A DNA stretch of 31,179 nucleotides from an uncultured Lachnospiraceae bacterium (lineage in GTDB: Bacteria > Bacillota > Clostridia > Lachnospirales > Lachnospiraceae), in NCBI GenBank assembly GCA_910586405.1, contig CAJUII010000018.1, forward strand, positions 12,504 through 43,682. The letters are read 5' to 3'. The notes beneath the pieces are model-generated. The model was not told where the DNA came from and did not search any database. It saw only the letters and a list, made by a program, of their open reading frames with translations. Positions 1 through 6,868 of this stretch are shown here, piece after piece; the stretch's first letter is position 1, and the number at the start of each line of letters is the position of its first letter. The position numbers were made by a program, and so were the translations under genes.

Positions 1-1
1 G

Positions 2-691
2 GAAATTGAAGAAATGTGTGTAGTAGCACGCGACGGTAATCATGGTTGTGCACCGATTCCAGAAGAGGCGAAATGGGTAAAGGCTAAGGAAGTAAAAGAT
101 ATTTCCGGCTTTACACACGGCGTAGGCTGGTGTGCACCGCAGCAGGGTGCCTGCAAGTTGTCCCTGAACGTAAAAGAAGGTATCATTCAGGAAGCGCTGG
201 TTGAGACAATCGGATGTTCTGGTATGACACATTCCGCAGCGATGGCGGCAGAGTTGCTTCCGGGCAGAACTGTTATGGAAGCATTGAACACAGACCTTGT
301 GTGCGACGCGATCAACACTGCTATGAGAGAGCTGTTTTTACAGATCGTATACGGACGTTCCCAGTCCGCATTCTCCGAGGAAGGGCTTCCTGTTGGCGCA
401 GGTCTTGAGGACTTAGGAAAGGGTCTTAGAAGCCAGGTTGGTACAATGTACGGTACACTGAAGAAGGGACCTCGTTATCTTGAGATGGCTGAGGGCTATG
501 TTACAGGTATCGCACTGGATGCTGACGACAAGATTATCGGTTACAAGTTTGTTAGCCTTGGTAAGATGACTGACTTTATTAAGAAGGGTGATGACCCGAA
601 TACAGCATGGGAGAAGGCTTCAGGTCAGTACGGACGTGTTGCGGATGCTGTTAAGATTATTGATCCTAGAACAGATAAGGAGGTAAAATAA
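2..691 (+). CDS. NifU-like iron-sulfur cluster scaffold protein, 5' end cut by window
   Basis: The product resembles the IscU/NifU N-terminal scaffold family, on which Fe-S clusters are assembled in the cytoplasm. The visible cysteines fit this family: numbering from the ATG at position 14, C40 (GWCAPQQG), C47 (GACKLSL) and C68 (TIGCSGMTHS). The frame stays open to the window edge, reading EIEE before that ATG, and no convincing ribosome binding site precedes it. The true start is therefore probably upstream, and I treat the gene as 5' partial. It ends 2 nt before the GGGtGRT gene, whose ribosome binding site lies inside its last codons, so the two are co-transcribed and probably translationally coupled. 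The pairing with a GGGtGRT gene is a recurrent Clostridia arrangement. The Fe-S scaffold role is inferred from family similarity. Confidence 0.8.
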   Translation, partial: EIEEMCVVARDGNHGCAPIPEEAKWVKAKEVKDISGFTHGVGWCAPQQGACKLSLNVKEGIIQEALVETIGCSGMTHSAAMAAELLPGRTVMEALNTDLVCDAINTAMRELFLQIVYGRSQSAFSEEGLPVGAGLEDLGKGLRSQVGTMYGTLKKGPRYLEMAEGYVTGIALDADDKIIGYKFVSLGKMTDFIKKGDDPNTAWEKASGQYGRVADAVKIIDPRTDKEVK

Positions 692-693
692 TT

Positions 694-1710
694 ATGGCAT
701 TATTCGAATCCTATGAGAGAAGAATAGATAAGATTACCGAGGTTTTAAAGAGCTACGGTATCAACTCCATCGAGGAGGCAGAGAAGATTACAAAAGACGC
801 AGGTCTTGACGTATATGATCAGGTTAAGAAGATTCAGCCAATCTGCTTTGAGAATGCTTGCTGGGCTTACACAGTCGGTGCGGCAATCGCAATCAAGAAG
901 GGCTGTAGAAAAGCGGCAGATGCGGCAGCAGCAATCGGCGAGGGACTTCAGGCATTCTGTATTCCGGGTTCCGTTGCAGATAACCGCAAGGTGGGTCTTG
1001 GACATGGTAATCTGGGCAAGATGCTTCTGGAAGAAGAGACAGACTGCTTCTGCTTTTTAGCAGGACATGAGTCTTTTGCAGCAGCAGAGGGCGCAATCGG
1101 AATCGCAGAGAAGGCAAACAAGGTTCGCCAGAAACCACTCCGCGTAATCTTAAATGGTCTTGGAAAAGACGCAGCAGAGATTATTGCCCGCATCAATGGA
1201 TTTACATTTGTTGAGACAGAGTATGATCCTTATACAAACACTGTGAAGGAAGTATTTAAGAAATCTTACTCGGACCCGAATGGTCCTCGCGGCAAGGTAA
1301 ACTGCTATGGAGCAAACGATGTTTGCGAAGGCGTTGCAATCATGTGGAAAGAGAACGTTGACGTATCTATCACAGGAAACTCAACCAATCCGACAAGATT
1401 CCAGCACCCAGTTGCAGGTACATACAAGAAGGAGAGAATTGAAGCAGGCAAGAAGTATTTCTCAGTTGCTTCCGGCGGCGGTACAGGCCGTACACTCCAT
1501 CCTGACAACATGGCAGCAGGTCCAGCTTCCTATGGTATGACAGATACTTTGGGACGTATGCACTCTGATGCACAGTTTGCAGGTTCATCTTCCGTTCCGG
1601 CTCACGTAGAGATGATGGGACTCATCGGTATGGGTAACAACCCGATGGTTGGCGCTACCGTTGCGGTTGCAGTTTCGATCGAGGAAGCAGCGAAGGAAGG
1701 TAAGTTCTAA
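694..1710 (+). CDS. GGGtGRT family protein
   Basis: This 338-aa cytoplasmic protein carries the family-defining GGGTGRT motif at residues 261-267 (context VASGGGTGRTLHPDN). Its biochemical role is not established to my knowledge. It also has cysteines at 51, 56, 89, 118 and 120 and a glycine-rich stretch around residues 101-107 (GLGHGNL). Translation starts at the ATG 2 nt after the scaffold gene's stop, with AAGGAGG at 678-683 inside the upstream gene. The tight coupling to a NifU-like scaffold suggests a role in Fe-S cluster or sulfur metabolism, which is inference from context. It is closed by the terminator at 1729-1771. The family call is secure and the function is not. Confidence 0.88.
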   Translation: MALFESYERRIDKITEVLKSYGINSIEEAEKITKDAGLDVYDQVKKIQPICFENACWAYTVGAAIAIKKGCRKAADAAAAIGEGLQAFCIPGSVADNRKVGLGHGNLGKMLLEEETDCFCFLAGHESFAAAEGAIGIAEKANKVRQKPLRVILNGLGKDAAEIIARINGFTFVETEYDPYTNTVKEVFKKSYSDPNGPRGKVNCYGANDVCEGVAIMWKENVDVSITGNSTNPTRFQHPVAGTYKKERIEAGKKYFSVASGGGTGRTLHPDNMAAGPASYGMTDTLGRMHSDAQFAGSSSVPAHVEMMGLIGMGNNPMVGATVAVAVSIEEAAKEGKF

Positions 1711-1728
1711 GAAATAGCGTAAAATCAA

Positions 1729-1771
1729 GGGCTATCGTTGACAGGAGGTGTCGGCGGTAGCCTTAAATTTT
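1729..1771 (+). terminator. Rho-independent terminator after the GGGtGRT gene
   Basis: A 14-bp stem (1730-1743 with 1749-1762) pairs completely if G-U wobbles are allowed and closes a GGAGG loop. It is followed by TTAAATTTT. It lies 19 nt after the stop codon and marks the end of the conserved operon before the decayed region. Confidence 0.85.
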
Positions 1772-2140
1772 GCCACGTAGCACACATGAGGTAGCACACA
1801 AATTTCAAATGAGTTTTCCGTAGGTTTTATGGTGCTGTAAATATGTTTTACTGAAAAAAGCCGTTACATAAAAAGGTGCCCGAGAATATTAGGGTATCGC
1901 ACGAATATTTTTTTTCTGCATCAGGCTCATTTACTACGTCGCCCTGTGCACCCATGTTGATATTGTTCGCGCCCTCACCGTCCTGCGACATATAATCATA
2001 GGATTCGAACAACTCTATCCACTTTTCATTGTTCTTCTGGTTAGTACTCACTAGATGCGGCAACTAAAAGACCTGCACCAATAAAAAGCGTCACGAATAC
2101 CACCGTCACAAAAATATAGCCCTGTCTAGCGGCTTTCTGA
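1772..2140 (-). pseudogene. Decayed fragments of a membrane-anchored protein, unassigned
   Basis: No intact gene is visible here. On the minus strand one frame gives a strongly hydrophobic segment (YIFVTVVFVTLFIGAGLLVA, about 2050-2115) that stops at 2041. The next frame continues from the same point with a hydrophilic, protein-like stretch (for example NEKWIELFESYDYMSQDGE and VVNEPDAEKKY, about 1895-2050). This looks like one gene broken by a frameshift and truncated at its 5' side near 2140-2150. I do not recognise the family. A short direct repeat GTAGCACACA occurs twice at about 1778-1801. The whole stretch is best read as mobile-element debris. Confidence 0.4.
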
Positions 2141-2149
2141 ACATGGTAG

Positions 2150-2365
2150 ATGACCGCCGTCGCCGTGTTCGGTTCTAAAGACTTTATAAATGTACAATTA
2201 TTAAAGCAAGTGGACGATTGGGAACAAATAGATATTGAATTAATTAAAATATTCAAACAATTAAATGAAGATGGAAAAGCAGTAGCCATTGAACGGGTGG
2301 AGGAACTAACCGAAATCCCACGCTACACCCAAAAAGAAAAAAATCTGCCCGACAAAGGAGAATGA
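2150..2365 (+). pseudogene. C-terminal fragment of an HTH-type transcriptional regulator
   Basis: The last 45 or so residues (IKIFKQLNEDGKAVAIERVE then ELTEIPRYTQKEK) look like the C-terminal tail that follows the DNA-binding domain in many Firmicutes XRE-family regulators. There the pattern is a short helix with DGKxxAIERVEELTxIP. No HTH domain, ribosome binding site or proper start precedes it. The 5' part, roughly the first 20 residues, overlaps the end of the minus-strand membrane-protein remnant, so the junction near 2150-2200 is probably a recombination scar. It is a non-functional remnant. The antisense RNA promoter of the toxin locus starts 15 nt after it. Confidence 0.5.
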
Positions 2366-2380
2366 GGATATAAAAACTTC

Positions 2381-2409
2381 TTGCACCCTGCTGCCAGATA
2401 TGCTATATT
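2381..2409 (+). promoter_or_regulatory. Promoter of the candidate antitoxin RNA
   Basis: TTGCAC at 2381-2386 and TATATT at 2404-2409 are separated by exactly 17 nt, a good sigma-A promoter. Transcription would start near 2416 and run toward the toxin gene on the other strand. Confidence 0.7.
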
Positions 2410-2415
2410 AGAAAT

Positions 2416-2520
2416 ACAAAGGGAAAGCCATAGAAGCGGCTCTACCCTCCGTAAAAACAAGCTAAGACATTTTACAATGTCAAGCCGTCAACTACTCCGA
2501 ATAGTTGGCGGCTATTTTCT
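2416..2520 (+). ncRNA. Candidate type I antitoxin RNA
   Basis: An RNA of about 105 nt is predicted between the promoter at 2381-2409 and the hairpin at 2483-2513 with its U-rich tail (2515-2520). It has no ORF with a ribosome binding site. Its 3' part is fully complementary to the 3' end of the toxin mRNA, including the toxin stop codon. Its 5' part carries ACCCTCCG plus TAAAAA (2444-2456) and GGCTCTA (2438-2444). Both are repeated on the same strand within the toxin leader (2641-2656 and 2675-2681), so the two RNAs can pair at both ends. This is the layout known for Fst/RNAII- and SprG/SprF-type loci. The assignment is inference from layout. Confidence 0.6.
2483..2520 (+). terminator. Shared terminator hairpin between antitoxin RNA and toxin mRNA
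   Basis: A 12-bp stem (AGCCGTCAACTA 2483-2494 with TAGTTGGCGGCT 2502-2513, one G-U pair) is followed by ATTTTCTT on the plus strand. On the minus strand the same hairpin begins at the toxin stop codon (2514-2512), and a second small hairpin (GACATT/AATGTC, 2466-2481) follows. It probably terminates both convergent transcripts. Confidence 0.7.
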
Positions 2521-2601
2521 TCCCTTGAAGATTGTATAGCACAAACTCACAAGGGCTACAATGAATATTCCAGTCTGAATCAGCTCCGAATATGTAATCA
2601 C
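2512..2601 (-). CDS. Holin-like type I toxin, 29 aa
   Basis: The encoded 29-aa peptide begins (V/M)ITYSELIQTGIF and has one hydrophobic helix (residues 7-24) and a basic tail (KGRK). This matches the pattern of the putative holin-like toxin family and of SprG/TxpA-type membrane toxins. The start is a GTG at 2601. The ATG far upstream at 2736 is rejected because an excellent AAGGAGGG (2607-2620 region) sits 5-6 nt before the GTG and the residues between the two are not protein-like. A perfect promoter lies at 2700-2728 on the same strand, leaving a structured leader of about 90 nt. It would act in the cytoplasmic membrane. The family call is from pattern recognition and toxicity is not shown. 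Confidence 0.65.
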   Translation of the reverse strand: MITYSELIQTGIFIVALVSLCYTIFKGRK

Positions 2602-2607
2602 TGTATC

Positions 2608-2647
2608 GCCCTCCTTTCTTTCGTCTGGAGGGCTACTTGAACCCTCC
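2608..2647 (-). promoter_or_regulatory. Mutually exclusive leader hairpins masking the toxin ribosome binding site
   Basis: Reading the minus strand, GGAGGG (2647-2642), GCCCTCC (2633-2627) and GGAGGGC (2614-2608) follow each other. The middle segment can pair with either flank. Pairing with the third segment (7 bp) buries the toxin Shine-Dalgarno, while pairing with the first (6 bp) frees it. The antitoxin RNA carries a CCCTCC copy that can compete for the first segment. This is visible in the sequence, and the switch itself is inference. Confidence 0.5.
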
Positions 2648-2699
2648 GAATAAAAAAGAGGGGCAAAGCCGCCTGGCTCTATGGTTTTCCCATATCGAC

Positions 2700-2728
2700 A
2701 ATATATCACATTCTTGCTTATGTGACAA
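2700..2728 (-). promoter_or_regulatory. Promoter of the toxin mRNA
   Basis: On the minus strand TTGTCA (2728-2723) and TATATT (2705-2700) are 17 nt apart, and transcription would start near 2693. Upstream of it, 2729-2931 contains no convincing gene. Confidence 0.7.
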
Positions 2729-2931
2729 GCTTTCATGATACTTTTTCTTTAAATGCCTGCGTGAAGCTCTCTGATGCCCTGTAATCACTTTTAGGATATT
2801 TGTTGTAAGTATGGCTTTTATGTTTTTTGACCCAAAATAGGCTTGTAGCACGTTAGAGAAGTATTGATTTGATTAAGTACGAATTTCATACTATAAACCA
2901 TCAAAAAACCAATAACGAAGTATAGGATATA

Positions 2932-3618
2932 TTATTTTGTGATTTTCTCAATTTCAGCCTTTAACTGCTCGATGGTTCGGTGAGTATATACCTTTTCTGT
3001 AATATCCTCTATGGCGTGCCCTAAAATCAGTTTTAAGACATATTCGTCTACATGGCAGGATTTTGCCTTAGTCGTGAATGTGTGGCGCGTCTCGTGTGGG
3101 CTGTGATGCATTTTGAGCCTATCCATGGCTTTCTTAAAACGGTTTCGGTACTTGTCATAAGTCATATGAGTGCCCTGTTGACCATTCATATCATTAAACA
3201 AATATTCAGAATGCAGGGTAGCAGCTTCTTGTACACGATTTTCTATTAACGGCTTTATTAAAGAATGGATAGGTACAATTCTGTTTTTTCCGGCAGCAGT
3301 TTTCAGACCTCCTTTCATGGTTTCGGCTTCAAGATTTATGTCGGTGGTTTTCAGTATGGCTAGTTCCTGTGGACGCCAGCCGCTATATATTTCTATCAAT
3401 ATCATATCTGTAAATGGTATTAAATCCAGATTTTGCCACAAAAGACGGATTTCGTCGTCTGTGAAAGGAACTTTATCTGATTTGTTTTCTCTTTTGACAG
3501 GATTGCCATTTGCGAACATAACTTGTGCATAATCTTTTTCAACAATATCATGTGCCAATGAATACTTGTACAGCATAATAAACAAGGATTTGGTTCTAAG
3601 TTTTGTAGCATCACCTAT
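2932..3618 (-). pseudogene. Tyrosine recombinase/integrase, N-terminally truncated
   Basis: The reading frame is open up to 3750 (272 aa). Its first 44 or so residues do not resemble an integrase, and the family match begins near residue 45 (DIGDATKLRTKSLFIMLYKY), position about 3618. What remains is part of the core-binding domain and the whole catalytic domain. The full catalytic set is present: R126 (SGWRPQEL), K155 (AAGKNR), H219 and R222 (HETRH), H245 (LGHA) and Y255 (EKVYTH). Integrases of Lachnospiraceae conjugative elements are usually about 380-400 aa, so roughly 130 residues, including the arm-binding domain, are missing. It has no ribosome binding site at the new 5' end. It is the relic of an integrated element, and any remaining catalytic activity is doubtful. 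Confidence 0.8.
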
Positions 3619-3786
3619 ATCTGCATTTAGCGTGGTTCCCTCTAAGTGCGATACCCGTCCAAGTTCTCCGCACTTTGAAGTTGCGCGAAACAGAAAAATA
3701 GCACATATGGATTGGTGGTAGTTTGTCGGAAAATATACTATACTGATCATGCGGCGCGGCGCAGGAATAGGAAAGGAGAATATTTT

Positions 3787-4455
3787 ATGAGCTTTGGAAA
3801 AAATCTACAGTTTTTAAGACATCTGAGAGGAAATATGACACAGGAGGAGTTGGCTGAAAAAATGAATATCAGCCGTCAGACTGTATCGAAATGGGAGTTG
3901 GAGACCGCGCAGCCCGAAATGGACAAGGCGATTGAGCTTTGCAATCTTTTTCAATGCACGCTGGACAACTTGTTTCGTGAGGATATGGTGGTTTGTGGCG
4001 AAGCGTATTCCAATCTGCGTGTCGAGACTGTCCCCGCTTTCCGCTATATAAAACACGCCGTTATAAGCTCTGTCCCGGAGGGGGACGCGATTGACAGAGT
4101 ATTTTCCATTGCCCGCAGCTGCGGTGTAGAGAAGCCTCGTGTCATCGGCTGGGACTTTCCAAAGGTGTCGCAGGAGCAGATTAATGTTTTCAATATGCAC
4201 GGTTATGAAGCGGCATGGATACTTCCCGACGGAGTTGTTCCTCCCGACATTGAAATACATGAGCAGGCAGCGCACAAGTATGCGGCAATACACATTGAAA
4301 AACCCTTTGAAAATCCTTTTGTAACCATTCCAAATGCCTACAAAACGCTTATGGAGTATATGCGCGTAAATGGTCTGGAACACACGGAAAAGGATGTTAT
4401 TCCCTGCTTTGAAACAGACGGGGAGAGTATGGACGTTTATATTGCTTGTAAGTAA
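3787..4455 (+). CDS. XRE-family regulator with C-terminal GyrI-like effector-binding domain
   Basis: This 222-aa protein starts at the ATG at 3787, preceded by AAAGGAG 8 nt upstream. Residues 1-65 form an XRE helix-turn-helix, with MTQEELAEKMNISRQTVSKW containing the recognition helix. Residues from about 80 to the end look like a GyrI-like/AraC-type effector-binding domain (RYIKHAVISSVPEG, then AAWILPDGV, PFENPFVTIPNAYKTLMEYM and MDVYIACK). Such proteins act as ligand-responsive DNA-binding regulators, and the ligand cannot be read from sequence. It is divergent from the integrase remnant, stands alone, and is followed by a very strong terminator (4506-4561). Proteins with this XRE plus GyrI-like arrangement are frequent in Clostridia, so this is probably functional. 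Confidence 0.85.
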   Translation: MSFGKNLQFLRHLRGNMTQEELAEKMNISRQTVSKWELETAQPEMDKAIELCNLFQCTLDNLFREDMVVCGEAYSNLRVETVPAFRYIKHAVISSVPEGDAIDRVFSIARSCGVEKPRVIGWDFPKVSQEQINVFNMHGYEAAWILPDGVVPPDIEIHEQAAHKYAAIHIEKPFENPFVTIPNAYKTLMEYMRVNGLEHTEKDVIPCFETDGESMDVYIACK

Positions 4456-4505
4456 CACATATATGAATATTTATATATAAGGAATACGAACAAGATCTCA
4501 ATCAT

Positions 4506-4561
4506 AGTTTTCAAAATCTATAAAAATGTTAAACTTTTTATAGATTTTGAAAACTTTTTTT
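4506..4561 (+). terminator. Perfect 21-bp terminator hairpin
   Basis: Inverted repeats at 4506-4526 and 4535-4555 pair perfectly over 21 bp around an 8-nt loop, ending in a run of seven T (4555-4561). The left arm is A-rich at its inner end and T-rich near its start. It closes the XRE gene and isolates the sigma operon. Confidence 0.9.
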
Positions 4562-4653
4562 CGGTGTCAGGACAATATATACATGCAAGGGCAAATCTTT
4601 GCAGGTTGGCGAGTCGATAAATCAACTTGAAAAAAGAAGGAGGGATGGCTGCG

Positions 4654-5193
4654 ATGAATCATGACGAATTTGAGCGGTTTGTCCTGAAGTTTGGAAAAGA
4701 CATTCTGCAATTTTGCCGAATGACGGCTGGAAATGCGGAAAGTGGAGATGAACTGTATCAGGACACAATGCTCAAGCTGCTGGAGAAAAAGAAAAGACTG
4801 GACTCCATGCAGAATACAAAGAGTTACGCTTTATCCACTTCAATTTATTTATGGAAAAATAAGAAGAAAAAATATGCAAACAGGATGAGGCTGGTTCCGA
4901 TTGACAGTATGGACGAGATGTCTGATGAAGGATATGGGTTTACTGATTATGACAGCGAAGTATCTCCGGAACATATTGTATTAAAGCAAAATGAGATAGA
5001 TATGATTCAGGGATTCGTTAAAACCCTGCCGGAGAAGTACAGAATACCAATCTATCTGTATTATTCAGCAGATATGCAGATAAATGAGATATCTAAGATT
5101 CTTGGACTGCCGGAAGGAACCGTCAAAAGCCGGATGCGGAAAGCAAAGAAACAGTTAAAGGAAAAATTGGAGGCGATAGGATATGACAGATGA
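4654..5193 (+). CDS. ECF-type RNA polymerase sigma factor
   Basis: The protein (179 aa from ATG 4654) has the two-domain architecture of extracytoplasmic-function sigma factors. Sigma-2 lies in residues 5-75 (around DELYQDTMLKLLEKKKRL). Sigma-4 lies in the C-terminal third, where LPEKYRIPIYLYYSADMQIN is followed by the helix-turn-helix EISKILGLPEGTVKSRMRKA. The frame is open to a TTG at 4627 and includes an ATG at 4645. I prefer 4654 because AAGGAGGG at 4637-4644 then has a 9-nt spacing, whereas it abuts the other ATG. It overlaps the next gene by 11 nt, so the pair is co-translated. By analogy its activity would be held by that downstream membrane protein. No clear ECF-type promoter was recognised upstream. 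Confidence 0.9.
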   Translation: MNHDEFERFVLKFGKDILQFCRMTAGNAESGDELYQDTMLKLLEKKKRLDSMQNTKSYALSTSIYLWKNKKKKYANRMRLVPIDSMDEMSDEGYGFTDYDSEVSPEHIVLKQNEIDMIQGFVKTLPEKYRIPIYLYYSADMQINEISKILGLPEGTVKSRMRKAKKQLKEKLEAIGYDR

Positions 5194-6364
5194 AAAATTG
5201 GATCAAATCTTAAAGCAGGCCCTTGCTCCTGAAATAAGTGACACGGAAATTCAGATACATAGAAGGAGGAAGGATAAAATGAAGATATTTGGCAAACTAG
5301 GAAGAGGTGTGGCTGCGGCAGTGGCTGCGGTGGTTATTGGAACCCTTGGAATGGGATATGTGAATCCAGCGCTGGCAGCAAAGCTTCCGCTGATTGGCAA
5401 TATTTTTGAGAAGGTTGAGGAGGATGCCATATATTCTGGGGACTATACGGATAAGAAAATTGTCCTGACAAATGAGGATCATGCGGGAAATTTGAATACT
5501 TCAGATTATACTGTATCGGATCAAGGTATCACACTGACAGCATCTGAAGTTTATTGTGATGGATATTCTATATTTCTCACAGTAAATATTGAATCGGAAG
5601 ATGCAGATTTTACGCACATTCCCAGACATTACACCGGCATGAATGCTGCTGATAACCGGACTGCCGCGGGATTTTATATAGACGGAACATGGAGCGTGAA
5701 TGGAACTTCCCCAGAATGGATCGAAAATACGTTTGACGGCGAGGTGATTGACAGCAATACATTTGCAGGTATGCTGAAGATAGATCTAGCAAAGAAATAT
5801 ACAGGCAGCGGCGAACTGAACTTCAATGTAACTGGTCTTGGCTATGATGATGACAGAATGCTTGATGCCGAGGAAATAACGGCATCTCACTGGACAGATG
5901 GCAGTTGGAACATCATTATTCCATTTGAGGTAAACGCAACAGATGTAAAAACAATTGAAGTGGGTGAGACAGAGGGGAATATTACACTTGAAGATGTCGT
6001 GGTATCTCCGTATCAGGTAATCGTTCACGCGGTGACACCGGGAGAACAGAGAGAACTGACAGACGACAGGAGGGAAGAACTGCTTTCAAAAGATCCCGAT
6101 ATGACAGATGCAGAGATGTTTGAACTGCTTGGGTGGTCTTATGAGCCCTGTTACACAATCTGCTTTGATCAGAATATGGAAAGGCTTTACCCAGATACGG
6201 AAATGGCAGGCAGAGCTGGATTTGCGGTTCAGGGGAAAGAGATAAAAACATTGTATGTCTTTATATTTGACAATTTTGATGACTGGACGCAGATGGAGCA
6301 GGAAGGAATGAACAGCAGTGTTGCAGACAGAGCTGTCATTTCAAAGGAAATTCATGTAGAGTAA
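5183..6364 (+). CDS. DUF4179-type membrane protein, probable anti-sigma partner
   Basis: This 393-aa protein starts at ATG 5183, with GGAGG 9 nt upstream inside the sigma gene. Residues 1-38 are cytoplasmic and basic (HRRRKDKMK). Residues 41-59 form one membrane helix rich in Ala/Val/Gly, followed by the extracytoplasmic NPALAAKLPLIGNIFEKVE signature. That signature is typical of DUF4179 proteins encoded just downstream of ECF sigma factors. The rest (about 330 residues) is extracellular and beta-rich (for example GITLTASEVYCDGYSIFLTV). Members of this group are thought to restrain their sigma factor and respond to envelope signals. That role is inferred here from operon position and topology. 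A hairpin at 6422-6459 probably ends the operon. Confidence 0.8.
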   Translation: MTDEKLDQILKQALAPEISDTEIQIHRRRKDKMKIFGKLGRGVAAAVAAVVIGTLGMGYVNPALAAKLPLIGNIFEKVEEDAIYSGDYTDKKIVLTNEDHAGNLNTSDYTVSDQGITLTASEVYCDGYSIFLTVNIESEDADFTHIPRHYTGMNAADNRTAAGFYIDGTWSVNGTSPEWIENTFDGEVIDSNTFAGMLKIDLAKKYTGSGELNFNVTGLGYDDDRMLDAEEITASHWTDGSWNIIIPFEVNATDVKTIEVGETEGNITLEDVVVSPYQVIVHAVTPGEQRELTDDRREELLSKDPDMTDAEMFELLGWSYEPCYTICFDQNMERLYPDTEMAGRAGFAVQGKEIKTLYVFIFDNFDDWTQMEQEGMNSSVADRAVISKEIHVE

Positions 6365-6421
6365 GCGGGCAAAATTTTTAAAGCAGTCTATGATACTGAA
6401 AAGAATGAAATATTAAGGCAG

Positions 6422-6460
6422 GAAAGCGTTTGTTGGAAGCAAAACAATGAACGCTTTTCT
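6422..6460 (+). terminator. Probable terminator of the ECF sigma operon
   Basis: GAAAGCGTT (6422-6430) pairs with AACGCTTTTC (6450-6459) with one bulged base, around a 19-nt loop that can pair further (TGTT with AACA). The T-run is inside the right arm. It sits 58 nt after the stop codon. Confidence 0.5.
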
Positions 6461-6499
6461 TAGGTTGCGATCAAAACAAATTGGTGTTAGTATATAAGT

Positions 6500-6580
6500 G
6501 TAACAGTCTGAACACCAGAACGCCTGCGGATACAGATCTGACAATGGAAGAAGCGGCGGAAGCCGGAAAGGATATACAAC
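6500..6580 (+). other. Intergenic stretch with a short protein-like remnant
   Basis: Between the sigma operon terminator and the GNAT remnant there is no complete gene. One frame (about 6519-6602) reads RTPADTDLTMEEAAEAGKD followed by IQHDYEHGR and a stop. It looks like the tail of a lost gene but has no start or ribosome binding site. Confidence 0.25.
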
Positions 6581-6868
6581 ATGATTACGAACATGGTCGC
6601 TGAAAAAGATGGTTATTGGATACGGCTGGCAAAAGCAGAGGATGTAACAAATGAAGAATTAAAACTACATCGTTTAGCGCTGGATGTATATTCGTTTAAT
6701 CCAAGCGCAGAAAAGGTATATTTAAAAGCTGGTTTTAAGCGGGAAGGTGTTTTGAGAGATGCTATTATGAATGGTGATAAGTATGCAGATGATATCTTGA
6801 TGTCAATTTTAGAAGATGAGTGGAGAGCGTTAAAAACCAATCGGAATACGGAGGGTGATCTGCAATGA
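6581..6868 (+). pseudogene. GNAT acetyltransferase with internal deletion
   Basis: The 95-aa product joins an acetyltransferase-like N-terminus (DGYWIRLAKAEDV) directly to the C-terminal part of a RimJ/RimL-type GNAT domain (HRLALDVYSFNPSAEKVYLK then AGFKREGVLRDAI and DDILMSILEDEW). The central third, including the acetyl-CoA pyrophosphate loop (QxxGxG/A), is missing. A whole enzyme is about 170-185 aa, so around 80-90 residues were lost while the frame was kept. AAGGA lies 8 nt upstream of the ATG at 6581. It overlaps the next gene by 4 nt and so is still part of its operon. It cannot be a working acetyltransferase as it stands, and whether a stable peptide is made is unknown. Confidence 0.7.

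Noticed and set aside
2602..2851. Minus-strand frame of 72 codons upstream of the toxin
   Set aside because: It overlaps the toxin promoter and leader, has no ribosome binding site and no protein-family resemblance.
3814..4458. Minus-strand frame of 214 codons opposite the XRE regulator
   Set aside because: Shadow of the real gene; no start signals and unusual composition.
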